Of a stretch of 64,000 nt of DNA, positions 43,921-56,235 are shown piece by piece (within the stretch, counting starts at the first letter, position 1; every line of letters starts with the position of its first letter). The stretch covers positions 1-64,000 of the forward strand of contig CAWCRU010000025.1 of assembly GCA_963798075.1 (NCBI GenBank). The letters run 5' to 3'. Source of the stretch: DATAOG01 sp963798075 (GTDB lineage Bacteria > Pseudomonadota > Alphaproteobacteria > Geminicoccales > Geminicoccaceae). The position numbers and the translations under genes were made by a program. The notes under the pieces were generated by a model. It searched no databases. It had not been told where the DNA came from and worked only from the letters and a program-made list of their open reading frames with translations.

Positions 43921-45309
43921 GTGGCAACATCAGATCTGAAGAACCGTAGCGGCGCTTCGATCGAGCGCGGATTGATCGAGGATTTTTCGAGCGGCATCGC
44001 CGGCAGGGTGATCCTGCCGACCGACTCCGACTATGACGGCGCCCGGCGGATCTGGAATGCCAGCATCCAGAAGCGTCCGGGCATGGTCGTCCGGTGCTGT
44101 GGTACCGCCGATGTCGTCCACGCGGTCAAGTTCGCGCGTGCCAACGACCTGCTCGTCGCCGTCCGGGGCGGTGGCCACAACGTCGCCGGGCGCGCGCTCT
44201 GCGACCACGAAATCGTGATCGATCTGTCCCTGATGAGGGGGGTCTTCGTCGACCCGGGCCGGCGTACGGCGCGGGTCCAAGGAGGCGCAACGCTTGGCGA
44301 TGTCGATCGCGAAACGCACCTGTATGGCCTCGCGGTGCCGGCGGGGGTCGTCTCTCGGACCGGGATCGCCGGCCTCACGCTCGGCGGCGGCGTCGGTTGG
44401 CTGGTCCGCAAATATGGCCTGACCTGCGATAACGTTCTCGCCTTCGAGGTCGTCACCGCCGAAGGCAAGCTGCTGACGGCGAGTGCCGAGGAGAACCGGG
44501 ACCTCTTTTGGGCGTTGCGCGGCGGCGGCGGCAACTTTGGCATCGTCACGTCTTTCCTGTTTCAGGCCCATCCGGTCGCAACCGTGCTGGGCGGGCTGAT
44601 CGTCCACGCACGCGACCGGGCGCGCGAGGTCATCCGTCATTACCGGGACTTCCTGGTATCGGCACCCGAAGAGCTCACCGCCTACACGGCCCTGATATCG
44701 ACACCGGATGGCCAACCCGCGGTCGCGGTGATCCCCTGCTATTGCGGCGACATCTCGGAAGGAGAACGAGTGATCAGGCCGCTTCGCCAATTTGGCTCGC
44801 CTCTGATGGACGCGGTGCAGCCGATGCCGTTTCCGGCGATGCAGAAGCTGCTCGACGGCGCCTTTCCCGATGGTACCTACAACTACTGGAAGTCGACCTT
44901 CGTGACCGCGCTGAGCGACGAGGCGATCGACCTGATCGTCGAGCACGCCAACAAGATGCGATCGCCGCTGTCGGCCGTCGTCATCGAGTTCTACAGCGGG
45001 GCCGCGAGCCGGGTCGGCACCTCCGATACCGCGTTTGCGCAGCGTCAGGCGGAGTATGACGTCGGCTTCATGGCGCAATGGACCGATCCGGCCGAGGCCG
45101 ATACCCATGCCAATTGGGCGCGCGCGATGGCGAACGCGCTCAGTCCCTATTCGAGCGGCCGCTATCTGTTGAATTTTCTGAGCGAGGAAAGCGCGGACAC
45201 GATCCGAGCCGCATTTGGCGAGAACTATCCTCGTCTTGCCGAAGCGAAGAAAAAATACGACCCGACCAACTTTTTCGCTGTCAATCAAAATATCAAGCCA
45301 GCGGGATAG
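43921..45309 (+). CDS. FAD-linked oxidoreductase with BBE C-terminal domain
   Basis: 462 residues from GTG 43921 with GGGAGGG upstream; an earlier TTG at 43843 is less likely. The PCMH-type FAD domain has LLVAVRGGGHNVAGRALCDH, whose His is a covalent FAD site in relatives, and GLTLGGGVGWLVRKYGLTCD. The end KKYDPTNFFAVNQNIKP is the BBE motif. Relatives oxidise alcohols, sugars or alkaloids. No signal peptide is seen. A second covalent Cys is not evident, so it is probably monocovalent. It lies alone between the ureohydrolase and alaS. Confidence 0.88.
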   Translation: MATSDLKNRSGASIERGLIEDFSSGIAGRVILPTDSDYDGARRIWNASIQKRPGMVVRCCGTADVVHAVKFARANDLLVAVRGGGHNVAGRALCDHEIVIDLSLMRGVFVDPGRRTARVQGGATLGDVDRETHLYGLAVPAGVVSRTGIAGLTLGGGVGWLVRKYGLTCDNVLAFEVVTAEGKLLTASAEENRDLFWALRGGGGNFGIVTSFLFQAHPVATVLGGLIVHARDRAREVIRHYRDFLVSAPEELTAYTALISTPDGQPAVAVIPCYCGDISEGERVIRPLRQFGSPLMDAVQPMPFPAMQKLLDGAFPDGTYNYWKSTFVTALSDEAIDLIVEHANKMRSPLSAVVIEFYSGAASRVGTSDTAFAQRQAEYDVGFMAQWTDPAEADTHANWARAMANALSPYSSGRYLLNFLSEESADTIRAAFGENYPRLAEAKKKYDPTNFFAVNQNIKPAG

Positions 45310-45385
45310 TGGTACACTGAGACCACCGGCGCGCAGATCAGCCCAGAAAGCTTGCGGACACAGGGAAAAAAAGGAGAAACGGCAG

Positions 45386-45423
45386 CGCCGCGAGAGCCGC
45401 CGCCGTGCGGGGGCTTTTCGCGG
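45386..45423 (+). promoter_or_regulatory. Stable hairpin in the alaS leader
   Basis: GCCGCGAGAGCC (45386-45397) can pair with GGCTTTTCGCGGC (45411-45423) with one G-T and a small bulge, loop of 13. It lies 57 bases before the alaS start. It may be an alaS leader element or a terminator of the preceding gene; no T-run follows the stem. Confidence 0.4.
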
Positions 45424-45479
45424 CCGGCGAGGCCGGCTATCTAGAGCGTCGGACGAACCCAGGCACCGCCCGAGACGCC

Positions 45480-48140
<2,661 letters not shown>

Positions 48141-48165
48141 CCCCTTAAGGAGCGCTCGCGCGCCG

Positions 48166-50454
48166 CTAGTTGACGTAATACTTGCGGTAGTAGCCTTGGT
48201 AGTAGCCCGAGTCGGCATAGCCGTAGCGGGAGTGCTTCTTGACATCGACCCGCGCCAGCACGATGCCGGCGATGTCGGCGCCGGCGTCGATCATCTGGCG
48301 AATGCCGGCCAGCGCCACGTTGCGCGGGGTCTGTTCCCAGCGGATCACGTAGACCGACTTGTCGACGATGCCGGACAGCGTGAAGCTGTCGGAGACCGCG
48401 GCCACCGGCGGCGTGTCGATGATCACGAGATCATAGTAGGCGGCCATTTCCTCGAGCAGGATCTTCATGGTCGCGGAGCGGAACAGGTCGGGGGGGCTCA
48501 CCACGCCGATGCCGGCCGGCAGGAAGTCGAGCCCGGACTTCTCGTCGCGCTTGATCGCGGCTTCCGGATTGGCGCGCCCGGTCAGAACTTCGGAGAGGCC
48601 GTTCTGGTTGGGCAGGCCGATCACCTCGTGCAGGCGCGGACGGCGCAGGTCGGCGTCGATCAGGATCACCTTGAGGCCGGAGCGCGCCGACTGGCGGGCG
48701 AGCGATGCGGCGATCGTGGATTTGCCCTCGAGCGGCACCGAGGAGGTGATCAGGATCGTCTTGGGCGGATGCTCGCCATCGGTCAGGAACAGGCTCGTGC
48801 GGATCCGCTGCAAGGCCTCGGCATAGGCCGAGTTGGGCTTTTGCAGGATGTAGTCCTCGGCCGGGATGCCCTGGGTCTCGCGCCGGCTGAGGTCGGGCAC
48901 CAGGGCCAGCGCGCGCACCCCGAGTGCCGCCTGGATCTCGTCGGCGCTGCGGAAGCCGTAGTCGGAATCCCAGCGCTCGACGACGAACACCAGGAGCACG
49001 CCCAGCACCAGCGAACCGGCGAAGGCGATCAGCATGATCAGCACGGTCCTCGGATGCGACGGCGAGATCGGGACGTCGGCGGCGGACAGGACCTTGGCGT
49101 CGGCCTCCGCCAGCCCCTGCTGCTCGACGATCTCGCGGAAGCGGGTCAGGAAAGTCTGAAACAGCTCGCGATTGGTGTCGGCCTCGCGAGTGAGGTCGCG
49201 CAGCTCGACCCCGGCCAGATCGACGCGGGCGGCGTTGCCCTGCAGCTTGGCCATGCTGTTGGTCAGCTCCTGCTCGCGCGCCTTGGCGACCGCGACCTCG
49301 TTGATGTCGTCCTGGAGGATCCGCTGCACCTCGTCCTGCATCTTGTCGCGAACGCTCTTGATCTCGGCCCGGGTGTCGACCATCTGCGGGTGGTTCTCGC
49401 CGTAGATGGCCCCCATCTGCGACAATTGCCGGATCAGCTCGGTCTCCTGCTCCCTGAGGCTGGTCATCAGTGGCGAGGTCAGGACCAGCGCCGCCGCCGA
49501 CACCCCGCCCGGGGAGTTGAGCATGCTCTTGGCCTGGCCGAGCCGCGCCTCCGACTCCGCCCGCTGCGCCTGAGCCAGCGCCAGCTGAGTGTTGAGCTGG
49601 AAGAACTGCAAGGTGATCGGGTTGTTCTGGTCGGTGGTGTCGACCAGGTTGTTCTTGGTCCGATACTCGACGATCTTGGCTTCCGCCTCGAGCACCTGGC
49701 CGCGCAGCTCTTCGATCCGCTTCGAGAGCCATTCGGTCGCCCGTTGCGCGGCGGCGTACTTCGCCTCGAGCTGGGTGACGAGGTACTCCTCGGCCAGCTT
49801 GTTGGCGATGTCGGCGGCCTTGGTCGGCTCCTCGGACGAGAAGGCCAGCGAAATCACGTAGGAGCGCCCGACCTGGGCGGCGTCGATTCAACTCCCGACC
49901 GCACCGATGACGCGGTTCAACTCGACCGCGGCCGGGTCGAGCTTCGTCGCCGCCGCGTCGGGTTCGGCGGTCTGCGACCCGTGCAGCGCCGCCAGCCATT
50001 CCTGGGGGATATATTGCAGGGGGTTGATGATCTGCAGGAAGGACGGCTCGCTGCCGTCGTTGAGCAGGGTCGGATTGAACTCCGGATCGTCGACCAGATT
50101 GAGCTCCTCGACGTTCCGGCGCAGGAAGGCAGGCGAGATCAACAGCTGGAGCTCGCTCTCCATGGTCGCCGGATCGGCCACCATGTCGTCGACCACGCCG
50201 TCGATGTTGACGACCTTGGAGTCCCGGTTTTGGATGTGGATCAAGGCCGTGGCGGTGTACAGCGGCGTCTCGTGACGGGCGTAGGCGAACGCCCCCCCGG
50301 TGAGCACGACGATGGTGGCCAGCAGCAGGAACTTGCGCCGCCTGAGCGCCCGCCATAGCTCGCGCAGGTTCAGCTCCTCGCTCGCGCTCGCGCTCGTACC
50401 ACCAACGTTGGCCTCCGAACTGGCGCCGATCAGTCGTAGAGCCTCGTTCGCCAT
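48166..50454 (-). pseudogene. Wzc/ExoP-like polysaccharide chain-length protein and BY-kinase, with an internal in-frame TGA
   Basis: One frame runs from ATG 50454 to 48166, interrupted only by TGA at 49890-49888; the sequence on both sides (AAVELNRVIGAVGS-stop-IDAAQVGRSYVISLAFSSE) fits one protein of 762 residues. The N-terminal Wzz domain has a membrane helix (FLLLATIVVLTGGAFAYA) and a long coiled coil; a second helix is LIMLIAFAGSLVLGVLLVFV. The kinase has Walker A VPLEGKSTIAASLA, Walker A' ILIDADLRRPRLH, Walker B LVIIDTPP and a Tyr-rich tail (YGYADSGYYQGYYRKYYVN). Such proteins control exopolysaccharide length. As given, it would make a truncated Wzz part and perhaps a separate kinase part. 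Confidence 0.85.
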
Positions 50455-50460
50455 GCTATT

Positions 50461-50484
50461 GAACCTTCACCTGAACCTTCACCT
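50461..50484 (-). repeat. Tandem 12-bp repeat carrying a doubled Shine-Dalgarno-like sequence
   Basis: GAACCTTCACCT occurs twice head to tail (50461-50472, 50473-50484). On the minus strand it reads AGGTGAAGGTTC twice, ending 6 bases before the ATG of the Wzc-like gene, so each unit carries an AAGG-type ribosome site. Copy number changes here could tune translation. Confidence 0.8.
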
Positions 50485-51036
50485 GGGACCTGGGCCAGAA
50501 CCGGCTTGCCTGCCCGCACCGGAACACCCTGGCAGCGTCCGCCGCCACCGAGGGCCGGCCGAGGCATGCCAATCGACGGCGGCGCGCCCCGGCGCTCGAA
50601 GACGGCGCCCGCCGGTGGCTCGTGCCAAGGGGACGGAGGTAGCAGGACGGCAGAATGACAACCACGAACTCGCGCCGTCAAGAGCCGTATCGAGGCCAGA
50701 CGCCCGAATCGAGTGCACCGAGGGGTGCGGTCTGGCGATTCGACCGCCGCGCCGCTCTCGGACGGGAACTATTATCAACGACCGCTTCCTTCGTTGCCCT
50801 GGCGCCCGCGTGGGGCCGACCGAGCTCAGCATTCACCAGCACCATCCATAGTATGCAACCGCTGAGAATACCATAGATATGCTTAACGCGTCGAGGTGCC
50901 GTTCGGGCTACCTCGATCCCGTCCGGTCTCCCGGCGCCGGCGCCAGCCTGAGCGAGGCTATCACGGCGCCCGCGCGGCAAGCAAGCGCCGCACCCTTGCC
51001 CGACAGTCGATCGAGCCCCGTCCGCAACCGCCCCGT
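50485..51036. other. Intergenic region, no gene seen
   Basis: About 550 bases between the Wzc-like gene and the peptide-type permease gene. Several reading frames are open in the GC-rich part but none has a family-like sequence. The part near 50830-50890 (ATAGTATGC...ATAGATATGC) is AT-richer and could contain the promoter of the Wzc-like gene. Confidence 0.45.
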
Positions 51037-51990
51037 TCACGGCTCGCTCGCCCGCGGATCCATGGCGTCCTGCAGGCCGTCGCCGAGAAAGTTGAACGCG
51101 ATCACGGTCGCGAAGATCAGCAGCCCCGGCTCGATCGCCAGCGCCGGCGCCTGCCCGATCAACTCCTGCGCGTTGGTCAGCATGTTGCCCCAGCTGGGGA
51201 GTGGCGGCTGGATGCCGAGGCCGAGAAAGCTCAGCACCAACTCGGTCAGGATCACGTTGCCGACCGAGAGCGTCGTGGCGACGATGATCGGCGAGACCAC
51301 ATTCGGCAGGACGTGGCGCAGCATGATCCGGATCGGGCCAGCCCCTTGGGCGACCGCCGCCCGAATGAAGTCGCGCGCCCGTACCGAGAGGGTCGTGCCT
51401 CGCACCAGCCGGGCGACCGTGGTCCAGCCGACCAGGGCGACGATGACGAGGATGCGATAGAGGCTCGCGGCCTCCGAGCCCGCCAGCCCGGCGGGCAAGC
51501 CGAGCTTGGTCAGATCGACCGCGGCGAGCACGATCAGGAGCGGCAGGAGCGGCAGCGCGATCACGGCGTCGGTGAGCCGCATCAGGAGCGCGTCGGTCCG
51601 GCCACCGACATAGCCCGCGACCAGGCCGATCAGAGTGCCGAGCCCGGCGGCGGCGAGCGCGCCGACCAGTCCCACGAACAGCGAGATCCGGCCGCCGTAC
51701 AGCAGGCGCAGCAGCAGATCGCGGCCGAGCTCGTCGGTGCCGAGCGGGTGGTCGCGGGCGGGCGCGGCGAAGCGGCCGAGCAGATCGACCGCATTCGGGT
51801 CGTGGCCGAGCCAGGCGGCAAAGAGCGGGGCAGCCAGACTGGCGAGCGCGAGTGCCGCCAGCAGCAGGGCGCTCGCCAACGCAAGGCGGTGGCGCAGGAA
51901 GCGGCGCAGCACGAGCCGTCGCGGCCCCGCGCTCGGCCGCTCGGGGCCGCGGCGGGCCGCCCTCAGCACCGCACCCGCCTCAGTCTGCAT
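51037..51990 (-). CDS. Peptide/nickel-type ABC transporter permease (DppC-like)
   Basis: 317-residue inner-membrane permease. The N-terminal OppC domain (RFLRHRLALASALLLAALAL) and LGTDELGRDLLLRLLYGGRI are diagnostic for the DppC/OppC group. The coupling loop is ARDFIRAAVAQGAGPIRIML followed by RHVLPNVVSPIIV. It overlaps the DppB-like gene by 11 bases. No DppD/DppF ATPase genes follow; the next gene, 583 bases on, is the Wzc-like kinase. The importer must use ATPases from elsewhere. Confidence 0.92.
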   Translation of the reverse strand: MQTEAGAVLRAARRGPERPSAGPRRLVLRRFLRHRLALASALLLAALALASLAAPLFAAWLGHDPNAVDLLGRFAAPARDHPLGTDELGRDLLLRLLYGGRISLFVGLVGALAAAGLGTLIGLVAGYVGGRTDALLMRLTDAVIALPLLPLLIVLAAVDLTKLGLPAGLAGSEAASLYRILVIVALVGWTTVARLVRGTTLSVRARDFIRAAVAQGAGPIRIMLRHVLPNVVSPIIVATTLSVGNVILTELVLSFLGLGIQPPLPSWGNMLTNAQELIGQAPALAIEPGLLIFATVIAFNFLGDGLQDAMDPRASEP

Positions 51991-52936
51991 AGGAGATCCG
52001 CGGGTCGAGCCAGGCGTAGATCAGGTCGGCGCCAAGGTTGCTCGCCAAAGTCAAAAGCGTTGCGAACAGCAGGCCGACCAGCGCGAGGTTGAAGTCGTTG
52101 CCCATGATCGAATCGTAGATCAGCTTGCCCATGCCGAGGTAGGCGAACATGGTCTCGACGATCAGGGCGCCCGAGAACAACGCGCCGAAGTGCAGTGCGA
52201 GCACGGTCACGACCGGGATCATGGCGTTGCGCAGCGCGTGGCCGAGGACCACGCCGAGCGGCCCCAGGCCCTTGGCGCGGGCGGTCCGGATATAGTCCTG
52301 ACGCAGCGTCTCGAGCATCGCGCTGCGCGTGAAGCGGAGCACGCTGCCGGCGGTCAGCGCGGTGAGCGTCAGCACCGGCAGAGCCAGATGCGCGAGGCGG
52401 TCGCCCAGGCGATCGACGCCGACGGTCTGCACGCCGCCCGCCGGCAGCCAGCCGAGCTCGACCGAGAACAAGAGGATCAGCAGCAGGGCGAGCCAAAAGG
52501 ACGGCATCGAGATGCCGGCGAAGGCCATCAGATTGAGGCCGTAATCGAGGACGGTGCGGGGCTTCAGCGCGGCGACGATCCCGGCCGGCAGCGCGATCAC
52601 CAGGGCAAGCGCGAAGCTCAGCCCCATCAGCAGGCACGTATTGGCGAGCCGGGGCGGCAGGACCTCGAGCACCGGCCGCGCGTAGGCCCGCGAATAACCG
52701 AATTCGCCCGCCAATGCACTCCCGAGCCAGTGGCCGTAACGCTCGAGCAGCGGCCGGTCGAGGCCGTAGTCGGCCTTGAGGCGCGCGATGTCGGCCGAGG
52801 TGATCTGGGGATTGCCGCTCGCCATCAGATCGATCGGGTCGCCCGGCATCAGGCCGATCAGGCCATAGATCACGAACGACATCAGCAGCAGGACGAGCGC
52901 CGCCTCGACCAGGCGGTGGATCAGGTAGCGCAGCAA
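51980..52936 (-). CDS. Peptide/nickel-type ABC transporter permease (DppB-like)
   Basis: 318 residues from a TTG at 52936; the start is uncertain because no strong ribosome site is near and translation may be coupled to the binding-protein gene. The N-terminal helix LVEAALVLLLMSFVIYGLIG and DPIDLMASGNPQITSADIAR are typical of DppB. LGPLGVVLGHALRNAMIPVV is the coupling loop. It lies 19 bases after the binding-protein stop. The permease pair is complete and in frame. Confidence 0.9.
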   Translation of the reverse strand: MLRYLIHRLVEAALVLLLMSFVIYGLIGLMPGDPIDLMASGNPQITSADIARLKADYGLDRPLLERYGHWLGSALAGEFGYSRAYARPVLEVLPPRLANTCLLMGLSFALALVIALPAGIVAALKPRTVLDYGLNLMAFAGISMPSFWLALLLILLFSVELGWLPAGGVQTVGVDRLGDRLAHLALPVLTLTALTAGSVLRFTRSAMLETLRQDYIRTARAKGLGPLGVVLGHALRNAMIPVVTVLALHFGALFSGALIVETMFAYLGMGKLIYDSIMGNDFNLALVGLLFATLLTLASNLGADLIYAWLDPRISYAD

Positions 52937-52955
52937 GGGCCGGCGCCGGCCGGCC

Positions 52956-54620
52956 TCAGGCGGCCTTGGCCCGCCAGTGCTCGACCCAGAGCGTGCTCGG
53001 GTTCTGATGGCCGGTCGGCACCACGCCCTCGAGCCAGAGCGGCCAGATGTGCGGCTCGGAGCGGAAGTAGAGCGGCAGCGCCGGCAGCTCTTCGGCATAG
53101 ATTTCCTGCAGGCGGTGCCACATCGCCTTGCGCTTGTCGCGGTCGAGCTCGCGCTCGATCGCATCGAGCAGCTTGTCCATCTCGGCGTTCTTGAAGCCGG
53201 TGTCGTTCTGCCCGGCCCAGCCGTTGGCGGCGGTCGGGATCTGGTCGGAATGCAGCGAGGTGCGCGGTACGTTCTCGGGTGCGCTGATCCAGGCGAACAT
53301 CGTCATGGCGCTGTACTTGCGCTTGGTTACGGTCTCGCCGAAGAACACCCGGGCGGGCTCGTTGCGGATCCGGATGTCGACGCCGAGCCTCTTCCACTGG
53401 CTCTGCAGCACCTGCTCGACGAGCTCGCGGGTGCGGTTGCCGGCGGTGGTCATCAGCTCGAGGGTCAGCGGCTGGCCTTGGGCGTTGTGGCGGACGCCGC
53501 CGCTAAGATCGCTCCAGCCGGCGGCATCGAGCAGCGCGCCCGCAGCCGCCAGGTCCTCGTGGTACTTCGGCACGTCCTGGCTGTAGACCCAGTCGAGCGG
53601 GTTGACGGTGGTGTCGGCGACCGCCTGGCGGCCCTCGAACAGCTGCTGGCTCAGCGCCTCGCGGTCGAGCCCCATCAGCAACGCCTGGCGCACCCGGCGG
53701 TCGGCCAGGATCGGATTGTCGAGGTTGAGGTCGACGTGCTCGTAGACCAGGCTCGGCTTGTAGACGATCTGGTAGTCCTGGCCGTGACGCTTCTCGAAGG
53801 CGAGCGCCTGGTCGATGGTGAGGCCCAGCTCGCCCGCGATCATGTCGATGCCGCCCGAGAGCAGGTTGGCCTCGAGCGCGGCGGTGTTCTCGATCACCTT
53901 GACCACGATCCGGCGGAAATACGGCTCGTCGCCCCACCAGGTCGGATTGGGCTCGAGCACCACGTAGGCGCCGCTCGAGACCTCGGTGATCCGATAGGGG
54001 CCGAAGTAGAGCCCCGGATTGGTCGTCTCGGTGTCGAAGGTCGTCCGCGTGCGATAGGCGGCCGGCTCGGCCTCGAACACCTTGCGCTCGAGATGCGCCG
54101 GCAGCAGCCGGAAGTCGTTGATGCCGTTGTAGTCGAAGGTCACCCGGTCGACGTGCATCACGAAGGTCTTGGCGTCGACCCGATCGATCGCCGTGATTCG
54201 CCGGTAGAGCTCGGCGTTGCTGATGCCGCTCGCCGGATGGCGGCCGACCTCGTAGGTGAAGAGCACGTCGTCGGTGGTGACCGGGGTGCCGTCGCCCCAG
54301 CTGGCCGCGGGCTGGATGGTGTAGGTGAGCGCGATGCCGTCGCTGCCGTCGTCCTGCTTCTCGATCACGGCCTTGCCGTTCTCGAGCGTCGGCAGCTCGG
54401 TGCAGAGCATGCAGATCAGTTGCCAGCTCGCGTCGTAGGTCGTGAACGGCCGCTGCGCCATGCCCAGGATGTAGCTCTTGGCGGCCATGGCATCGATGTC
54501 GGGGTTGAAAGTCGAGGGGAACTGGGTGATCCCGATCACGAGCTCGTCCTTGGCCGCGTGGGCGCTCCCCGGCAGGCCGAGGGGCAGCGTCAGGAGCAGG
54601 ACCGCGAGCAGCCGGCGCAT
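52956..54620 (-). CDS. Extracellular solute-binding protein family 5 (peptide/opine-type)
   Basis: 554 residues from ATG 54620, with GAGGAAC upstream. The signal peptide is RRLLAVLLLTLPLGLPGSAHA. SBP_bac_5 features include LVIGITQFPSTFNPDIDAMA, TIQPAASWGDGTPVTTDDVL and WWGDEPYFRRIVVKVIENTA and LADRRVRQALLMGLDREALS. It is the first gene of the three-gene importer operon and sets its specificity, probably for peptides or another oligomeric nutrient. It is divergent from the TRAP operon. Confidence 0.92.
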   Translation of the reverse strand: MRRLLAVLLLTLPLGLPGSAHAAKDELVIGITQFPSTFNPDIDAMAAKSYILGMAQRPFTTYDASWQLICMLCTELPTLENGKAVIEKQDDGSDGIALTYTIQPAASWGDGTPVTTDDVLFTYEVGRHPASGISNAELYRRITAIDRVDAKTFVMHVDRVTFDYNGINDFRLLPAHLERKVFEAEPAAYRTRTTFDTETTNPGLYFGPYRITEVSSGAYVVLEPNPTWWGDEPYFRRIVVKVIENTAALEANLLSGGIDMIAGELGLTIDQALAFEKRHGQDYQIVYKPSLVYEHVDLNLDNPILADRRVRQALLMGLDREALSQQLFEGRQAVADTTVNPLDWVYSQDVPKYHEDLAAAGALLDAAGWSDLSGGVRHNAQGQPLTLELMTTAGNRTRELVEQVLQSQWKRLGVDIRIRNEPARVFFGETVTKRKYSAMTMFAWISAPENVPRTSLHSDQIPTAANGWAGQNDTGFKNAEMDKLLDAIERELDRDKRKAMWHRLQEIYAEELPALPLYFRSEPHIWPLWLEGVVPTGHQNPSTLWVEHWRAKAA

Positions 54621-54927
54621 TCTCGTGTTCCTCACTGGCTCGTGTCCCTCACTGGAGGGACCGAACGGGTTGGCGGCTTAGATAGGGCGGACGGCGGCCG
54701 AACGCCAGGGTAGCGGTGGTCGCCGCGGGCGCCCTCGAAAGCTCCTCACCGCCGCTTCTCGGGCCGGCGCAAGACCGCGTCCGCCTGATCGGTCTGGCGG
54801 CCGGTGCGCGCCGCGCCGGTTTGACAGGCTTTCGGTTCTGGACCACTTTAGCCGGCATCTTGAGACAGGCGATGGGGCGGTGATCCGGCACCGGAGCGAT
54901 CGGCCCGCGCGCAAGGGAGGTTCGACG
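54621..54927. other. Divergent promoter region between ABC and TRAP operons
   Basis: About 307 bases with no gene. It must carry promoters for the binding-protein gene on the minus strand and the TRAP operon on the plus strand. CTCACTGGCT / CTCACTGGAG at 54631 and 54649 is a short direct repeat (CTCACTGG). GCAAGGGAGG at 54911-54920 is the ribosome site of the TRAP gene. Confidence 0.5.
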
Positions 54928-56094
54928 ATGAGCAACGACATGATCAAGCAACCGACTTCGGGCAGTCCGGCGGCGCCGGCACCCGCGCCCTCGCGGCGCA
55001 GGTTCCTCAAGGGCGCCGCGGTCACCGCCGCCGGCGCTACCGCGGCGCTCGCCGCGCCGAACATCTCGCGCGCGCAGACGGTATCCCTGAAGATGCAGGG
55101 CGCCTGGGCGCCCCAGGACATCCTGAACGAGTTCGCGACCGACTACGTCGACCGGGTCAACGCCATGGGCGGCGGCCGGCTCAAGATCGAGTATCTGGTC
55201 TCGGGCTCGGTCGTGAAGGCGTTCAGCGTCTACGACGCGGTCAACGACGGCGTGCTCGACGCCGGCCACACCGTGCCGGCCTACGTCTACGGCAAGAACA
55301 AGGCGGCCTCGCTGTTCGGCACCGGCCCCTGTCTCGGCTGGGACGCCCATTCGGCGATCGCCTGGATCTACAACGGCGGCGGCGACGCGCTGCACACCGA
55401 GCTGATGCAGCAGATCCTGGGCTTCAACATCGTCAGCTTCTTCTCGACCCCGATGCCGCCGCAGCCGCTCGGCTGGTTCAAGAAGCCGGTCACGTCGATG
55501 GCCGACCTCCAGGGCATCAAGTACCGCACGGTCGGCCTCGCCACCGAGGTCATGCAGGCGATGGGCCTCGCCGTCACCCAGATCCCGGGCGGCGAGATCA
55601 TCCCGGCGATGGAGCGCGGCGTGATCGACGCGTTCGAGTTCAACAACCCGACCTCGGACCGGCTGCTCGGCGCGCCCGACGTCGCCAAGCACTACATGCT
55701 CGGCAGCTATCACCAGGCCAACGAGTTCTTCGAGATCATCTTCAACAAGAAGGTCTACGACGGCCTGGCTCCGGAGCAGCAGGCTATCCTGAAGCACGCC
55801 GCCGAAGCCGCCTCCTCGTCCACCTTGTGGAAGGCGTTCGACCGCTACTCCAAGGACCTCGACGCCCTCCAGACCGAGGACGGGGTCACGGTCCATCGCA
55901 CGCCGCAGGACGTCTTTGCCGCCCAGCTCGACGCCTGGGACAAGGTGGTCGAGCAGCTGTCCGCCGATGCCTTCTTCGCGAAGGTGATCGCTTCGCAGAA
56001 GGACTGGGCGAAGCGGGTCGGCTATTATGTCCTGTTCAACAACGTCGACACCAAACTCGCCTATGAGCACTACTTCGGCGCGCTGACCCTGTAG
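54928..56094 (+). CDS. dctP: TRAP transporter substrate-binding protein (DctP family), Tat-exported
   Basis: 388 residues from ATG 54928, preceded by AAGGGAGG. A twin-arginine signal (SRRRFLKGAAVTAAGATAAL) exports the folded receptor. The mature protein shows DctP-type blocks LKIEYLVSGSVVKAFSVYDA, MADLQGIKYRTVGLATEVMQ and the conserved Arg that pairs with a ligand carboxylate is probably that in KYRTVG. GGEIIPAMERGVIDAFEFNN follows, typical of receptors for 2-oxo or hydroxy acids. It heads a complete TRAP operon and is followed by a hairpin. Confidence 0.92.
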   Translation: MSNDMIKQPTSGSPAAPAPAPSRRRFLKGAAVTAAGATAALAAPNISRAQTVSLKMQGAWAPQDILNEFATDYVDRVNAMGGGRLKIEYLVSGSVVKAFSVYDAVNDGVLDAGHTVPAYVYGKNKAASLFGTGPCLGWDAHSAIAWIYNGGGDALHTELMQQILGFNIVSFFSTPMPPQPLGWFKKPVTSMADLQGIKYRTVGLATEVMQAMGLAVTQIPGGEIIPAMERGVIDAFEFNNPTSDRLLGAPDVAKHYMLGSYHQANEFFEIIFNKKVYDGLAPEQQAILKHAAEAASSSTLWKAFDRYSKDLDALQTEDGVTVHRTPQDVFAAQLDAWDKVVEQLSADAFFAKVIASQKDWAKRVGYYVLFNNVDTKLAYEHYFGALTL

Positions 56095-56112
56095 GCGGAC
56101 TGGACCACCTCG

Positions 56113-56144
56113 GCAGACCAGCGACGGGGCAGACCAGCGACGGG
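56113..56144. repeat. 16-bp tandem duplication downstream of dctP
   Basis: GCAGACCAGCGACGGG occurs twice without spacing (56113-56128 and 56129-56144). It leads directly into the 26-bp palindrome at 56142. Origin probably replication slippage. Confidence 0.85.
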
Positions 56145-56167
56145 GCGGTGCCGGCCGGCACCGCCCC
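56142..56167 (+). promoter_or_regulatory. Perfect 26-bp palindrome between dctP and the TRAP permease genes
   Basis: GGGGCGGTGCCGG (56142-56154) is the exact reverse complement of CCGGCACCGCCCC (56155-56167). In RNA it forms a very stable hairpin 47 bases after the dctP stop. No T-run follows. It probably protects or limits the dctP message relative to the permease genes, as in other binding-protein operons. Confidence 0.75.
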
Positions 56168-56235
56168 GCGTCATGAGCAGAGCGGGGCGCGCGCTCCCAC
56201 CGTTCGGGGCGACATCGTTCGGGGAGATGGGGACC

